A stretch of 64,000 bases of DNA from Hyphomicrobiales bacterium (GCA_027483505.1 JAIXUP010000009.1:62001-126000), one strand, 5' to 3'; positions 52,739-61,901 are shown, numbered from the stretch's first letter. Notes: generated by a model from the sequence alone, not told the origin. Numbers and translations: made by a program.

Positions 52739-53227
52739 TCAGTTCTCGTCGTCTTCCGTCTCCGGCTCATCATCGCCGTCCTGCGTGCTGCGGTTTCCGA
52801 CTTTGCCCAGCGCCTTGACGGTCTTGCGCAGGAGCTTGCGCAGGCGTTTGCGGTCCTTTCCGTCGAGTTCGCCGAGCATCTCGTTCTCGACTTCGTCGAG
52901 CAGCCCGCCGAGCGCCTTCGATCGCACTTCGCCTTCCGGTGTGAGTTGCACACGGACAAGGCGACCATCGCCACCATCGGTGGAACGCTGCACCAGGCCC
53001 TGCGCCGACAGCCTTGCGATCGTCTTGGAAACCGTCGGCGGCCGGACATTGAGACGCGAGGCCAATTCGCCCATCGGCATGGCGCCCTCTGCGGCAAGCA
53101 CCTCAAGGACCTGTTCCTGCCCCGGAAACAGCGACAGCGCCTGCAGCTTTTCGCCGATCCTCGCCCGATGCAGACGTGACGAAAGGATCAGCAGTCGTCC
53201 GATGCTCTTCTCGGATTTGCCAGCCAT
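52739..53227 (-). CDS. MarR-family transcriptional regulator
   Basis: A 162-residue winged-helix repressor. LFPGQEQVLEVLAAEGAMPMGELASRLNVRPPTVSKTIARLSAQGLVQR (about 33-82 overall) is the DNA-binding core, and RSTDGGDGRLVRVQLTPEG the wing. The C terminus is highly acidic (Glu/Asp-rich last 15 residues), which is unusual. GGGG lies seven bases before the ATG at 53227. It is the last gene of a leftward run that includes two quinone-reductase-like genes, which are classical MarR targets; ligands are probably phenolic or quinone compounds. Confidence 0.9.
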   Translation of the reverse strand: MAGKSEKSIGRLLILSSRLHRARIGEKLQALSLFPGQEQVLEVLAAEGAMPMGELASRLNVRPPTVSKTIARLSAQGLVQRSTDGGDGRLVRVQLTPEGEVRSKALGGLLDEVENEMLGELDGKDRKRLRKLLRKTVKALGKVGNRSTQDGDDEPETEDDEN

Positions 53228-53356
53228 GCGGTGCCCCCTTTGTGACCGATACCGGAGCGCCCGGGGCCCGGATTCGATGGTGAGCTTGTAGTCGGCGAAC
53301 AATGACAGTCTGATGACGGCGCCGGAAAAGGCGCAAGACCGCTGCCAGGACCGTGA

Positions 53357-53947
53357 TCAGGCCAGTCTTGCCAGCCTTTGACGCACCTTCAAGGAAAGGG
53401 ATTGCCGTGCCGGCAAAGTGCTTGAGTCCATCTCATGCAGGCCGAGCCAGAATGTGCGGCAGCGTGGCGCACACAGCACCGAGAGTCCCGTCAGGAGCGT
53501 GCGGCGCCCCGGCATACCCATGATCCACCACCACCATCTCGGGCTGCCGAGTGTGGAGATTGCGCCGATCACACGGATGTTGGTCAAGACGCGGGTGATC
53601 GGCTTGTTCTTTTCCGGCATTCCGAAGGTGGCGAAGGGCACCCAGACACGGTCAAGCCAGCCCTTCAGCATGGCCGGTGGGCCATACCACCACGTCGGAT
53701 AGATGAAGATCAGCGCCTCGCACCAGCGCAGCGCCGCGAGATGAGGCTCGACGCCGCGCTCGTTCTCGACAGGGGTGTGATAGATGCGCCGGCCTTCAGC
53801 CCCGAGGACCGGATCAAAACCCATGGCGTAAAGGTCGAGCAGGCGAGCCTCATGGCCAGCCTCCGCCAGCGTCGCCATGGCGAGATCCCGCAGGCTTGCG
53901 TTGAAGCTCTCCTCGCAGGGATGGCAGTAGACAACCAGAACCCGCAT
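53357..53947 (-). CDS. NAD(P)H-dependent oxidoreductase, flavodoxin-2 fold
   Basis: A 196-residue FMN/FAD protein related to NQO1/MdaB quinone reductases. RVLVVYCHPCEESFNASLRD at the start binds the flavin phosphate, and IFIYPTWWYGPPAMLKGWLDRVW (about 79-101) is the family hallmark. It starts two bases after the stop of a paralogue upstream (53950-54531) with which it shares the same layout. Probably two-electron reduction of quinones or related compounds in the MarR-linked cluster. Confidence 0.88.
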   Translation of the reverse strand: MRVLVVYCHPCEESFNASLRDLAMATLAEAGHEARLLDLYAMGFDPVLGAEGRRIYHTPVENERGVEPHLAALRWCEALIFIYPTWWYGPPAMLKGWLDRVWVPFATFGMPEKNKPITRVLTNIRVIGAISTLGSPRWWWWIMGMPGRRTLLTGLSVLCAPRCRTFWLGLHEMDSSTLPARQSLSLKVRQRLARLA

Positions 53948-53949
53948 GC

Positions 53950-54531
53950 TCAGAATCCAGACAGCGCCGCGTCCACGCGCGCCATGAAGGCGGCCCGCGT
54001 CGCATCGGTGGACCGGTTCATGTCGTAGTGGGCGAGATATTGCATCGATCCGGCAGGCCTGATCAGCGCCCGCAGGACCCGCGTCGCGTATTTGCGTGGC
54101 GGATCTCCGATCAGGAAGGCCCGCCAGCGCGGCCCGCCATAGCTGGTCACCACCATCAGCTTTCCGATGTGCTGGAGATTGGGTCGGACGCGGCCCTCGA
54201 CCAGCTTGAAGCTGACGCCGGGCAGGAAAACCCGGTCGACGTAACCCTTTAGGATCGCAGGCAGCCCGAAGTTCCAGACCGGATAGACGAGAACCAGCGC
54301 CTCGGCCTGTTCGAGCCGCCGGACATGGTCCTCGACCGGGCCGCGATTGTCCGGAATGGCGTGGTAACCGACGCGCTCGGCGCGGCTCATCACCGGCTGG
54401 AAGTCCTCCTCATACAGGTTGCAGGCATCGACGGCATGTCCCCGTGCGCGCAGCCCTGTCACGACCTGCCGGTAGAGGACCGCGTTGAAGCTGTCGGGGT
54501 TGGGATGCGCGTGAAGGACGAGGACCCGCAT
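53950..54531 (-). CDS. NAD(P)H-dependent oxidoreductase, flavodoxin-2 fold (paralogue)
   Basis: A 193-residue flavodoxin-fold protein with RVLVLHAHPNPDSFNAVLYRQ at the N terminus and LVLVYPVWNFGLPAILKGYVDRVF (about 79-102). It differs from the neighbour in the WWYG motif (here WNFG), pointing to a different substrate. Its start overlaps the FAD-oxidase stop by one base. The tandem paralogues could form a heterodimer or act in sequence. Confidence 0.87.
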   Translation of the reverse strand: MRVLVLHAHPNPDSFNAVLYRQVVTGLRARGHAVDACNLYEEDFQPVMSRAERVGYHAIPDNRGPVEDHVRRLEQAEALVLVYPVWNFGLPAILKGYVDRVFLPGVSFKLVEGRVRPNLQHIGKLMVVTSYGGPRWRAFLIGDPPRKYATRVLRALIRPAGSMQYLAHYDMNRSTDATRAAFMARVDAALSGF

Positions 54532-55958
54532 CAGTGGTCGACGCCGACTTCGGCCAGCGACCTGAACAGGAAGGTCTTCCCCGACTTGTAGTCGTAGCTG
54601 GGATCTTCCCAGGCGATCATCTTGCCGGGATTGAGAAGGCCCTTCGGGTCGGCTTCCTTCTTGAAGGCGAGCTGGATGTCGTCGGTCTGCTTCATGCCAC
54701 CTTCTTCCAGCGTGTAGCGGTGCGGGTTGAAGATCGGCGCTCCCATCGCCTCATGGATGGCCATGATCTCCTCGAGCCGCTCTTCGGTGGTGAAGCGGAC
54801 CAGGGGCAGGCCGAAAGCGGTGACCTTTCCGTCGAAACGCACGAACTCCAGGTGTGCGGAGACCTCGGCGCCGAAATGCGCATGGATGCGGGTCGCGAGG
54901 TCGACGGCGTTGGGGTAAGGGTAGAGGACCTGCAGATAGGTGATGCTCGGGTCGACGCGCAGCGCCCGCAAGGTCGTGTGGTTCCAGCCCAGCTCGAACA
55001 CCGGCGGCAGCCCCTTGGCGTCCTCGGCGCTGAGTCGGTCCGAACGCATCAGGAGCTCCGCGCCCTTGAAGCGCCGGGTGAAGGCGAGCATCGCCTCGGT
55101 GGCGAAGTCGGCCACCATGACTGTCACCACGTGCTGGTTGCGTGCGATGAACTTGCGATGGCGCAGGAAGTAGTCGTGCGGGGAGGGGGCAGCGATGACG
55201 GCAAGCTGCTTGAGCGCGAGCCCGTCCTGCCCGCCCAGCGCTTCGGCGTAGGCAGCGGCAGTCCTGAAGTCATCGAAGCCGATGATGACGTCGGTCCAGG
55301 TGTAGGCCGGACCGAGCGGCATCTCGACCTCGGTGATGATGCCGTTCGTGCCATAGGCGTGGCTGACCTTGTGCAGGTCGTCGCCGCTGAGTTCCAGAAT
55401 GCGCGGGCTGGCCTCCATGGTCGCCACCTTGAGGCGGATGATGTTGCCGTAGTCGCGTAGGCCGCCCCATTTGATCGACCCGATACCGCCGGAGCCGCCC
55501 GCGATGAAGCCGCCGACCGAGGCCGTATGGTAGGTCGAGGGATGCAGCCGCTGCTCCTGGCGCGAATGGTGGCGCGTTTCCTCGTCGATCTTCGCGATGA
55601 TCGCGCCGGGCTCGGCGACGAAGCGGCCCGAGGCGATCGATATCACCTTGTTGAAGCCGGACAGGTCAAGCACGACGCCGCCGGCGAGCGGCATGGCCTG
55701 GCCGTAATTGCCGGTGCCTGTTCCGCGCGGGGTGACAGGGATGCCCAGTTCAAAGGCGGTCGCCAGCACATGCAGGACCTCCGCCTCGGAAGTCGGGGAC
55801 ACAAGGATATCGCCAGTGACGTGATCGAGCTGGCGCTTCAGCGTGGGCGAATACCAGTAGAAGTCGCGGCTCTTCTGCTTCACCAGCGCCGCATTGTCTT
55901 CCGTGCGGATGGCGCCGAGGCGGGCCGTGAAAGTGGCGATGTCGTAACGGGCGCTCAT
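54531..55958 (-). CDS. FAD-binding oxidoreductase (GlcD/VAO-like)
   Basis: A 475-residue flavoenzyme of the PCMH/VAO superfamily. TPRGTGTGNYGQAMPLAGGVVLDL (about 96-119) and GGFIAGGSGGIGSIKWGG (about 151-168) are the FAD pyrophosphate loops; the second half has the cap domain and ends with HRYTLEEGG and ADPKGLLNPGKMI, the usual C-terminal signature. Likely oxidises a hydroxy acid or similar catabolic intermediate. It lies between the amidohydrolase (9-base gap) and the flavodoxin-fold genes in one leftward operon. Confidence 0.88.
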   Translation of the reverse strand: MSARYDIATFTARLGAIRTEDNAALVKQKSRDFYWYSPTLKRQLDHVTGDILVSPTSEAEVLHVLATAFELGIPVTPRGTGTGNYGQAMPLAGGVVLDLSGFNKVISIASGRFVAEPGAIIAKIDEETRHHSRQEQRLHPSTYHTASVGGFIAGGSGGIGSIKWGGLRDYGNIIRLKVATMEASPRILELSGDDLHKVSHAYGTNGIITEVEMPLGPAYTWTDVIIGFDDFRTAAAYAEALGGQDGLALKQLAVIAAPSPHDYFLRHRKFIARNQHVVTVMVADFATEAMLAFTRRFKGAELLMRSDRLSAEDAKGLPPVFELGWNHTTLRALRVDPSITYLQVLYPYPNAVDLATRIHAHFGAEVSAHLEFVRFDGKVTAFGLPLVRFTTEERLEEIMAIHEAMGAPIFNPHRYTLEEGGMKQTDDIQLAFKKEADPKGLLNPGKMIAWEDPSYDYKSGKTFLFRSLAEVGVDH

Positions 55959-55967
55959 GGCAGTCCT

Positions 55968-57293
55968 TCAGGGGGTCATCAGGTGGTCAAGGTCCGCATA
56001 GTCTGGCAAGGTCGTGTCGATGGCCTTGCCGCAGATCAAGACAGTGCGGTCGGACTGGGGCCGTGACAGAAGCTCCGTCAGGGAGCGGGCACGGGTCAGC
56101 ACAAGATCGGCCGGGCCGGACGTCGCAAGTTTCGCGCCATGGCCGAGCCGCATCACGGCAGCCGGTGTGGTGGTGATGGCTGCGGGCCAGTCGCCGTCGC
56201 CATGGTCGAGCTGCAGGATGCGGGTGGCCTCGCGATAGACTTCCAGCATGTCGAGATCGCCATAGGCATAGAACGGATCGCGCGTGTTGTCGGACGAGAC
56301 CATCACAGGAATGCCCGCCTGCTTCATCTCGTGCAGCAGCGTCACGCCGCGCCAGCGAGGAGTGCGTCCGGCCATGCGGTCCTGAAGGTACATGTTGCAC
56401 ATCGGCAGGGAGACGATGGCGATCCTGGCCTCGGCGACCTTTGCGATGACGCGCTCCTCGGCCTGCGGCATCTGCAAAGCCAGCGAACAGCAATGACCGC
56501 ACAGGATGCGGCCCTGAAATCCGACGGCAATGGCGGTTTCTGCGATCACTTCCAGCGACAGCGCCGCAGGGTCGTTGGTCTCGTCGACGTGGAAATCGAG
56601 GTCGAAGCCGTTGTTCATGGCGGCGCGGAACAGAGCCTCCAGCCCGGGCTTGAGGTTGGGACCCATATAGGTCACCGCGCCCAGGATGTTCGATCCATGG
56701 CGTTTGACGGCGGCGACGACGGCCTTGACGTGGTCGGGGTTGACCGCGTGGTCGATGCCGAACAGCGGCGTCGCCTGCAGCGTGATGCGATCGGCCCATT
56801 CGGCGCGAACCTCATCGAAGACTGGCCAGGATATCGCGATCTGCGTTCCGACGGAGTCAAGATGCGTACGGATCGCCGCCGTTCCATGGGCATAGGCCGA
56901 TTTCAGGGCGAAGGTCATCCGCGCCTTCACGTCCGCCGCGTTCCAGTTCGCTTCACGGTCGGCCGTTACATTGGTCAGCGCGCCCATGAACGTGCCATCC
57001 GGATTGCGGCGCCGGGGCCAGATGTGGCCCTTGTCGAGATGGGTGTGCGCTTCCACGAAGCGCGGGAAGATCAGGCCACCCCTGAGGTCCAGCGCCGGCA
57101 GGCTGTGGTCGAGGCCACCGGTCCCGGCCGCCAGAACGGATGTTATCCTTCCGTCTGCGATCGTGAGATCGATCTGCGCCAGCCCGTCACGGTCGGCGGC
57201 CAGCGCCGGCGCGTCCACGAGGCAAAGCGGAGCGCGGGCGTTGGTCAGGCGAAAGGCCGGAGCCTTTGGCACGTCGGCAAAGCCGGTTTGCAT
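55968..57293 (-). CDS. Cytosine-deaminase-like amidohydrolase
   Basis: A 441-residue metal-dependent hydrolase of the CodA-like branch. VEAHTHLDKGHIWP (His-x-His metal site, about 80-93), DFHVDETNDP, CGHCCSLAL and VSSDNTRDPFYAYGD (metal Asp, about 320) resemble cytosine deaminase. The N-terminal segment is the composite beta domain. Deamination or hydrolysis of a pyrimidine-like or cyclic amide compound is expected. It starts the FAD oxidase-oxidoreductase series; 295 bases upstream, past a palindromic repeat, is a binding-protein gene. Confidence 0.88.
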   Translation of the reverse strand: MQTGFADVPKAPAFRLTNARAPLCLVDAPALAADRDGLAQIDLTIADGRITSVLAAGTGGLDHSLPALDLRGGLIFPRFVEAHTHLDKGHIWPRRRNPDGTFMGALTNVTADREANWNAADVKARMTFALKSAYAHGTAAIRTHLDSVGTQIAISWPVFDEVRAEWADRITLQATPLFGIDHAVNPDHVKAVVAAVKRHGSNILGAVTYMGPNLKPGLEALFRAAMNNGFDLDFHVDETNDPAALSLEVIAETAIAVGFQGRILCGHCCSLALQMPQAEERVIAKVAEARIAIVSLPMCNMYLQDRMAGRTPRWRGVTLLHEMKQAGIPVMVSSDNTRDPFYAYGDLDMLEVYREATRILQLDHGDGDWPAAITTTPAAVMRLGHGAKLATSGPADLVLTRARSLTELLSRPQSDRTVLICGKAIDTTLPDYADLDHLMTP

Positions 57294-57452
57294 GGGGAGT
57301 GGTTTCCTGGAGTCACGGCAAACAAAAAGGGCCGTCTGTCAGCTGACGTCGGCCCAAGCGGGATAGTAGCGCCGGGGTCGCGGTGATCAAGTGGGGGGCT
57401 GCTTCTCATGCCCATTCGCTTGCCCGCTTCGGTGCAGGCCTCACACCAAAAT

Positions 57453-57544
57453 CCTCATCCTGAGCCGGTCGAAGGATGAGGATCTTGCGACAGGTCGGTG
57501 CGTGCCTTGCCGCGTCCTTGTCCTTCGACGAGCTCAGGATGAGG
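57453..57544. repeat. Extragenic palindromic repeat pair (CCTCATCCTGAG type)
   Basis: Copy A (57453-57476) and copy B (57521-57544) are 24-bp inverted copies that match at 22 of 24 positions and could pair across a 44-base loop. Copy A alone also has perfect 10-bp arms, ATCCTCATCC (57451-57460) and GGATGAGGAT (57474-57483). This sequence type is widespread between genes in Hyphomicrobiales. Here it lies between the binding-protein gene and the amidohydrolase gene and may separate their transcripts. Confidence 0.88.
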
Positions 57545-57588
57545 GCGAGTGAGACATCGCGGTGCACCGGAAAGCCGAGGGGTACTGC

Positions 57589-58620
57589 TCAGCCTTTGCG
57601 CAGGTTCAGGCCCACGCCCTTGTTGACGAAGGCCAGGTTGTAGCTCTTTCGGTAGTCCAGGTCCGCAGGCACCACTCCGGCCTTCACCATCTTGTCGAAG
57701 AAGCTCTTCATCTGGGCGTCGGTCATTGCGCCGATGCCTGATTTCAGCGAATCGCCGGAATCGACGATGCCGTATTCCTTCATCAGACGGATGCCGGCGG
57801 CGATCTTGTCGTCGGTCATATCGGGGTTGGCGCGCTTGATCAGCGCGTTGGCGGCTGCGTTGTCGCCATGCATGTAGTTGTACCAGCCGGTGATGCTGGC
57901 ATCGACGAAGCGCTGCGTGATGTCTGCCTTGCCGGAGACGACCTCGGTCCGCGTCTCGATCATCGTCGAGTAGGTGTCAAAGCCGTTGTCGGCCAGCAGG
58001 AAGACATTCGGCTTGAAGCCGGCCTCCTTCTCGATCGCGTACGGCTCGGAGGTGACGTAGCCCTGCATGGCGGACTTCTTGTCGGCGAGGAAGGGGGCGG
58101 CGTTGAAGGTGTAGGGACGCACCTGCTCGTCACGGAAGCCGAACTCGGCCTTCATCCACTGGAAGTAGGAGGCCTGGCCTTCCTTGGAGAGCATCAGGTT
58201 GTTGCAGTTCTTCAGATCGAGGAACCGGTCATAGCCCTGGCCCGGATGGGCGATCAGGCATTGCGGCTCCTTCTGGAAGATTGACGCGATCACGACAGTG
58301 GGGATGTTCTCCTTCACCGCGAGGAAGGGCTGGATCATATTGCCGCCCATGTAATAATCGAGGCGGCTGGTCAGCAGCATCAGGCGGCCATTGGTCTGCG
58401 GCCCGCCCATGACGATCTCCACGTCAAGGCCGGCCCTGGCATAGGTCCCGTCCGCGACCGCCTGATAGAAGCCGCCATGCTCGGCCTGCGCCAGCCAGTT
58501 GGTGCCGAATCTGACCTTGTCGCGGGCCTGGGCGCCGGCCCGCGAACCGATCGTGAAGGTCGAGACGCCGGCCGCAGCCAGCGCAAGGGCGGAACGTCGG
58601 GTGAAGGTCGTGCGTGTCAT
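57589..58620 (-). CDS. ABC transporter substrate-binding protein, NMT1/THI5-like
   Basis: A 343-residue periplasmic binding protein. The N terminus TRTTFTRRSALALAAAG looks like a Tat or Sec signal with cleavage after Gly-Ala-Gln-Ala near 31. KVRFGTNWLAQAEHGGFYQAVADGTYARAG is the NMT1/THI5-like opening, found in binding proteins for thiamine-pyrimidine precursors, nitrate/sulfonate relatives and other nitrogen compounds. No permease or ATPase gene is adjacent, so it is an orphan here. The ATG at 58620 gives the signal peptide. It diverges from ridA. Confidence 0.88.
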   Translation of the reverse strand: MTRTTFTRRSALALAAAGVSTFTIGSRAGAQARDKVRFGTNWLAQAEHGGFYQAVADGTYARAGLDVEIVMGGPQTNGRLMLLTSRLDYYMGGNMIQPFLAVKENIPTVVIASIFQKEPQCLIAHPGQGYDRFLDLKNCNNLMLSKEGQASYFQWMKAEFGFRDEQVRPYTFNAAPFLADKKSAMQGYVTSEPYAIEKEAGFKPNVFLLADNGFDTYSTMIETRTEVVSGKADITQRFVDASITGWYNYMHGDNAAANALIKRANPDMTDDKIAAGIRLMKEYGIVDSGDSLKSGIGAMTDAQMKSFFDKMVKAGVVPADLDYRKSYNLAFVNKGVGLNLRKG

Positions 58621-58793
58621 CGCGATGGTCTCCGAGGTGGCCAGATGCTGCCGGACAGGCATGCAGCGATCGTGCCGGGGCCTGGATTCCTGCGAGCAAT
58701 TTCAACTTATGCCCTTGCAGAACGGCGCTACAGGGTGAATTCTGTCGCAGCGCACAACACATGTTCGCGAGCCGTCGCAAATCCGGAACCGCC

Positions 58794-59240
58794 ATGACCA
58801 AAGCCGAGAGGCCTGCCCCAACCAACAGGGCCCGCACGCCGTCCGCGCTGCGGGCGCCGTTCGCACGCTATTCGCACGCCATGGAAGTGCAGGCCGGCAG
58901 CCGGATGATCTTCGCGTCGGGGCAGCTCGGCGTCGCGCCGGATGACAGCGTGCCGGAGAGCGCCGAGGCGCAGGCCGACCTGTGCTTCGCCAACATCAGG
59001 GTGATTCTCGAAGACGGGGGCATGGCGCTCTCCGACATCGTGCGGATCAACGCCTACGTCACCGACCGCGCGCACATGGCGGGCTACATGGCGTCGCGCG
59101 ACCGGCATGTCGCGCAGCCGCCGCCGGCGTCCACACTGATGATCGTGTCGGGGTTCACGCGGCCTGAGTTCAAGGTCGAAATCGAGGTCCTGGCTGCGCG
59201 CAAGGAGCGCCGTCTCAAGTCCGCGCGCACCGGGGGTTGA
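58794..59240 (+). CDS. RidA/YjgF-family protein
   Basis: A 148-residue member of the Rid family, which hydrolyses reactive enamine/imine intermediates or serves in catabolic pathways. RMIFASGQLGVAPDDSVP (about 37-54), ANIRVILEDGGMALSDIVRINAYVTD and PASTLMIVSGFTRPEFKVEIEVLA are family blocks. The catabolic Rid subfamilies often sit beside deaminases and oxidases, as here. The terminal Arg/Lys-rich tail is not part of the fold. Starts 173 bases from the divergent binding-protein gene and 6 bases before the kinase gene. Confidence 0.88.
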   Translation: MTKAERPAPTNRARTPSALRAPFARYSHAMEVQAGSRMIFASGQLGVAPDDSVPESAEAQADLCFANIRVILEDGGMALSDIVRINAYVTDRAHMAGYMASRDRHVAQPPPASTLMIVSGFTRPEFKVEIEVLAARKERRLKSARTGG

Positions 59241-59246
59241 TCGCTC

Positions 59247-60131
59247 ATGGAAGCCCTCTTCATCGGCCAGACCTATATCGACATCGTCTTCCTGGCCGAC
59301 TCCATCCCGACTGGCGATGACAAGGCTGTCGCGCGCGACTACGCCGTCTCGTTCGGCGGCAACGCGGTCACGGCGGCCTTCTGCTGTGCCAAGCTGGGTG
59401 TCAAGCCGGACCTGCTCGCCTCGCTGGCGGATGACTGGCTTGGCCGCATGTTCCTCGACATGGCCGCACGGTACGGCATTCCCGTCCATGGCCGGAAGGT
59501 GAAGGAAAGCTCGCTGTCCTTCATCATGCCGCATGACGGCAAGCGTGCCATCCTGCGTTGCCGCGATGATGACTACCTGCACCCGTTCCAGATGCTCAAC
59601 CTCAGGGGCTGCCGCGCCCTGCACCTCGACGGCCACCAGCCCGACGCCGCGCTGTTCTACGCCAAGGCCTGCCGTGAGGCCGGCGTGCTGACCTCGCTCG
59701 ACGGTGGCGGCGTCCGCGCCAACACGAAGGAGCTGCTGGAGTTCATCGATGTCGCCGTGGTCTCCGAGCGCATGTGCGAGCAGATGCACCTCGATCCTGC
59801 GGGGATGCTGGAGCACCTCAAGGCCAAGGGCTGCAAGATCGGCGGCGTCACCATGGGCGAGAAGGGCATCGTCTGGTTCGACGAAAAGGGCGAACGCCGC
59901 CACCACGCGGCGCTGCCCGTGCCGGCCGCCGACGTGATCGACACCAATGGCGCCGGAGATGTCTTCCATGGCGCCTACATGTACTCCTACCTGTCGCGGC
60001 CCGAGGCTGGATGGGACGCGCATTTTCGCTTCGCCCGCGCTGCCTCCGCCCACAAGGTGCAGCATCTGGGCAACGAGGCGGGCCTGCCGGCGCTCAGCGA
60101 CATCGAGGCGTTGATGAAGCTGGCAGCCTGA
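59247..60131 (+). CDS. PfkB-family sugar kinase
   Basis: A 294-residue ribokinase-fold kinase. Early sugar-binding residues are in GDDKAVARDYAVSFGGNAVTAAFCCAKLG; the anion hole and catalytic base are in DTNGAGD (232-238, Asp238 the base), followed by VFHGAYMYSYL. It phosphorylates a sugar, nucleoside or hydroxymethylpyrimidine-like alcohol; the neighbouring deaminase-like and NMT1-type genes make a pyrimidine or nucleoside substrate conceivable but unproven. Expressed with ridA. Confidence 0.88.
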   Translation: MEALFIGQTYIDIVFLADSIPTGDDKAVARDYAVSFGGNAVTAAFCCAKLGVKPDLLASLADDWLGRMFLDMAARYGIPVHGRKVKESSLSFIMPHDGKRAILRCRDDDYLHPFQMLNLRGCRALHLDGHQPDAALFYAKACREAGVLTSLDGGGVRANTKELLEFIDVAVVSERMCEQMHLDPAGMLEHLKAKGCKIGGVTMGEKGIVWFDEKGERRHHAALPVPAADVIDTNGAGDVFHGAYMYSYLSRPEAGWDAHFRFARAASAHKVQHLGNEAGLPALSDIEALMKLAA

Positions 60132-60165
60132 GCCAGTCGCTGCGGATCACGCCGCAACTGTTTCG

Positions 60166-61749
60166 TCACTCACTCCGCCAGGGATAGGTCCAGGTCTCGG
60201 TCAGGGCCTGCTGGCCGGAGCGCAGGAAGGCGCGCAGGTCGCCGGACTGTCCGGGTTCCATCACCACATCGATGAAGGCGCGGAAACCGCTGATCTTCGG
60301 GTTGGGGATGAGAAAGGCCCGGTTGATGCGGCCCGCCGAAACGGACGGGACGATTTCGACCTTGTCCGGGTCGCTGATGTGGAAGCCAAGGTCGCCGCCG
60401 GCGAAATCGACGATGAAGCGGCGCGCCCCGGCGGTCACCGCCTCGCCAGAGCCGAGGGCCTTCGGCTTCGCCTGATAGGTGTTCACGGCGCGTCCGCCCG
60501 GATGCAGCATGTCGACATTGCCGATCGAGGACAGGCGATAGCGAATGACGTGCTCGCGGCCCGGTTGCAGGGGCGTGCGGGGGGCCCAGAGCGCGACGAT
60601 GTTGTCGTTGGTCTCGTCGGTGGTGGGCAGTTCGATCAGTTCGATATGGCCTTCGCCCCACTCGCCTTCGGGCTCGATCCAGTAGGAGGGGCGCAGTTCA
60701 TAGGCGAGGTCGAGGTCCTGGTAGTGCTCGAAGACCTTGTCGCGCTGCATCAGGCCAAAGCCGCGCGGGTTGCGCTCGACGAAGGCCGACACCGCCTGCT
60801 CCTTCGGATTGCGCAGGGGGCGCCAGATCCATTCGCCGGTGCCCGAGTGAATCAGCAGCCCGTCCGAGTCATGCAGTTCGGTGCGGTAGTCATCAAAGAA
60901 GCGCCGGTCATTCTCTCCGGTGAAGAACATCGAGGTGAGGGGTGCGATGCCCAGCTTCTGGATCTCGCGGCGCGGGAAAAGGTGCGCCGTCACGGCCATG
61001 ACACTGGATCGGCCCGGATAGATCAGGAACTGGAAGGCGCCGGCAACGGACGGCGAATCGAGCAGGGCATGGACCACGACGCGGTCGGCATCCGCCCCGG
61101 GCGTCTCGATCCAGAACTCGCGGAAATAGGGGAACTCCTCGCCATCCTTGACGCCGGCGCCGATGCTGAGCCCGCGGGCCGAAAGCCCATATTTCTGGCC
61201 GCGTCCCAGCACGCGGAAATAGCTTGCGCCGATGAACGAGACGAGTTCGTCATGCACGCGCGGATCGTTGAGCGGAAAGTGCAGCCGGAAGCCCGCAAAG
61301 CCGGAATTGACCGGCAGCGGATTGGCAAACCGCGTGCGGCCATAGTCGAACAGGCTCGCCGCATAGGGAATCGGCGTCGCCAGCCCGTCGCGCACGGTGT
61401 TGATCGTCACAGGCTTGGTGAAGAGGAAGCCGAGGTGGAACAGGTGCATCCGGTAGCGCGAGCCGGAATTGGCGAAGAAGGCGCGCTCGGTGCGGAAGCG
61501 GATGTCGCGCCACTGGTCGAATTCCAGCTTCTGCAACTGCTCGGGCAGTTCGAGCTGCTGGGCCTCATAGGCGAGGCCGGACAGGTCGCGGGCCCGCCGG
61601 ACGACATCCTCGAAGCCAAAACGGGGCGTCGGAGGAGGCGAGGCAGGGGGCGGCGCAGGCTGCTGGGCCAGAATCGCCGAGGGCGCCGTCGCGCCCGATA
61701 GGGCAGCGGCGAAGCCAGCCAGAACGACGCGACGATCCACTGCTGCCAT
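60166..61749 (-). CDS. Periplasmic glucan biosynthesis protein (OpgG/OpgD family)
   Basis: A 527-residue MdoG-family protein needed for osmoregulated periplasmic glucan backbone assembly. The N terminus VDRRVVLAGFAAALSGATAP has a twin-Arg, pointing to Tat export as for OpgD, cleaved after Leu-Ala-Gln. FGFEDVVRRARDLSGLAYEAQQLELPEQLQ opens the glucan-binding domain; FQFLIYPG, SMFFTGENDRRFFDDYRTELHDSDG and LRPSYWIEPEGEWGEG are conserved blocks; the last 120 residues form the Ig-like domain. OpgG and OpgD cannot be separated firmly. opgH is not in the window. Confidence 0.92.
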   Translation of the reverse strand: MAAVDRRVVLAGFAAALSGATAPSAILAQQPAPPPASPPPTPRFGFEDVVRRARDLSGLAYEAQQLELPEQLQKLEFDQWRDIRFRTERAFFANSGSRYRMHLFHLGFLFTKPVTINTVRDGLATPIPYAASLFDYGRTRFANPLPVNSGFAGFRLHFPLNDPRVHDELVSFIGASYFRVLGRGQKYGLSARGLSIGAGVKDGEEFPYFREFWIETPGADADRVVVHALLDSPSVAGAFQFLIYPGRSSVMAVTAHLFPRREIQKLGIAPLTSMFFTGENDRRFFDDYRTELHDSDGLLIHSGTGEWIWRPLRNPKEQAVSAFVERNPRGFGLMQRDKVFEHYQDLDLAYELRPSYWIEPEGEWGEGHIELIELPTTDETNDNIVALWAPRTPLQPGREHVIRYRLSSIGNVDMLHPGGRAVNTYQAKPKALGSGEAVTAGARRFIVDFAGGDLGFHISDPDKVEIVPSVSAGRINRAFLIPNPKISGFRAFIDVVMEPGQSGDLRAFLRSGQQALTETWTYPWRSE

Positions 61750-61901
61750 GTTCAATTCCGACCCGTTCCCAAGCGCCAGCCGCCAACAGCAAGAAGCTGT
61801 CTTTATCCCCGCAAGCCCATGCACTTAGTTGCATGATTGCGTCCGGTCTAGGGCGATGTGCAGGCTTTTAACGCTGAGATGAAAACAGCCTCAAAAAATT
61901 C

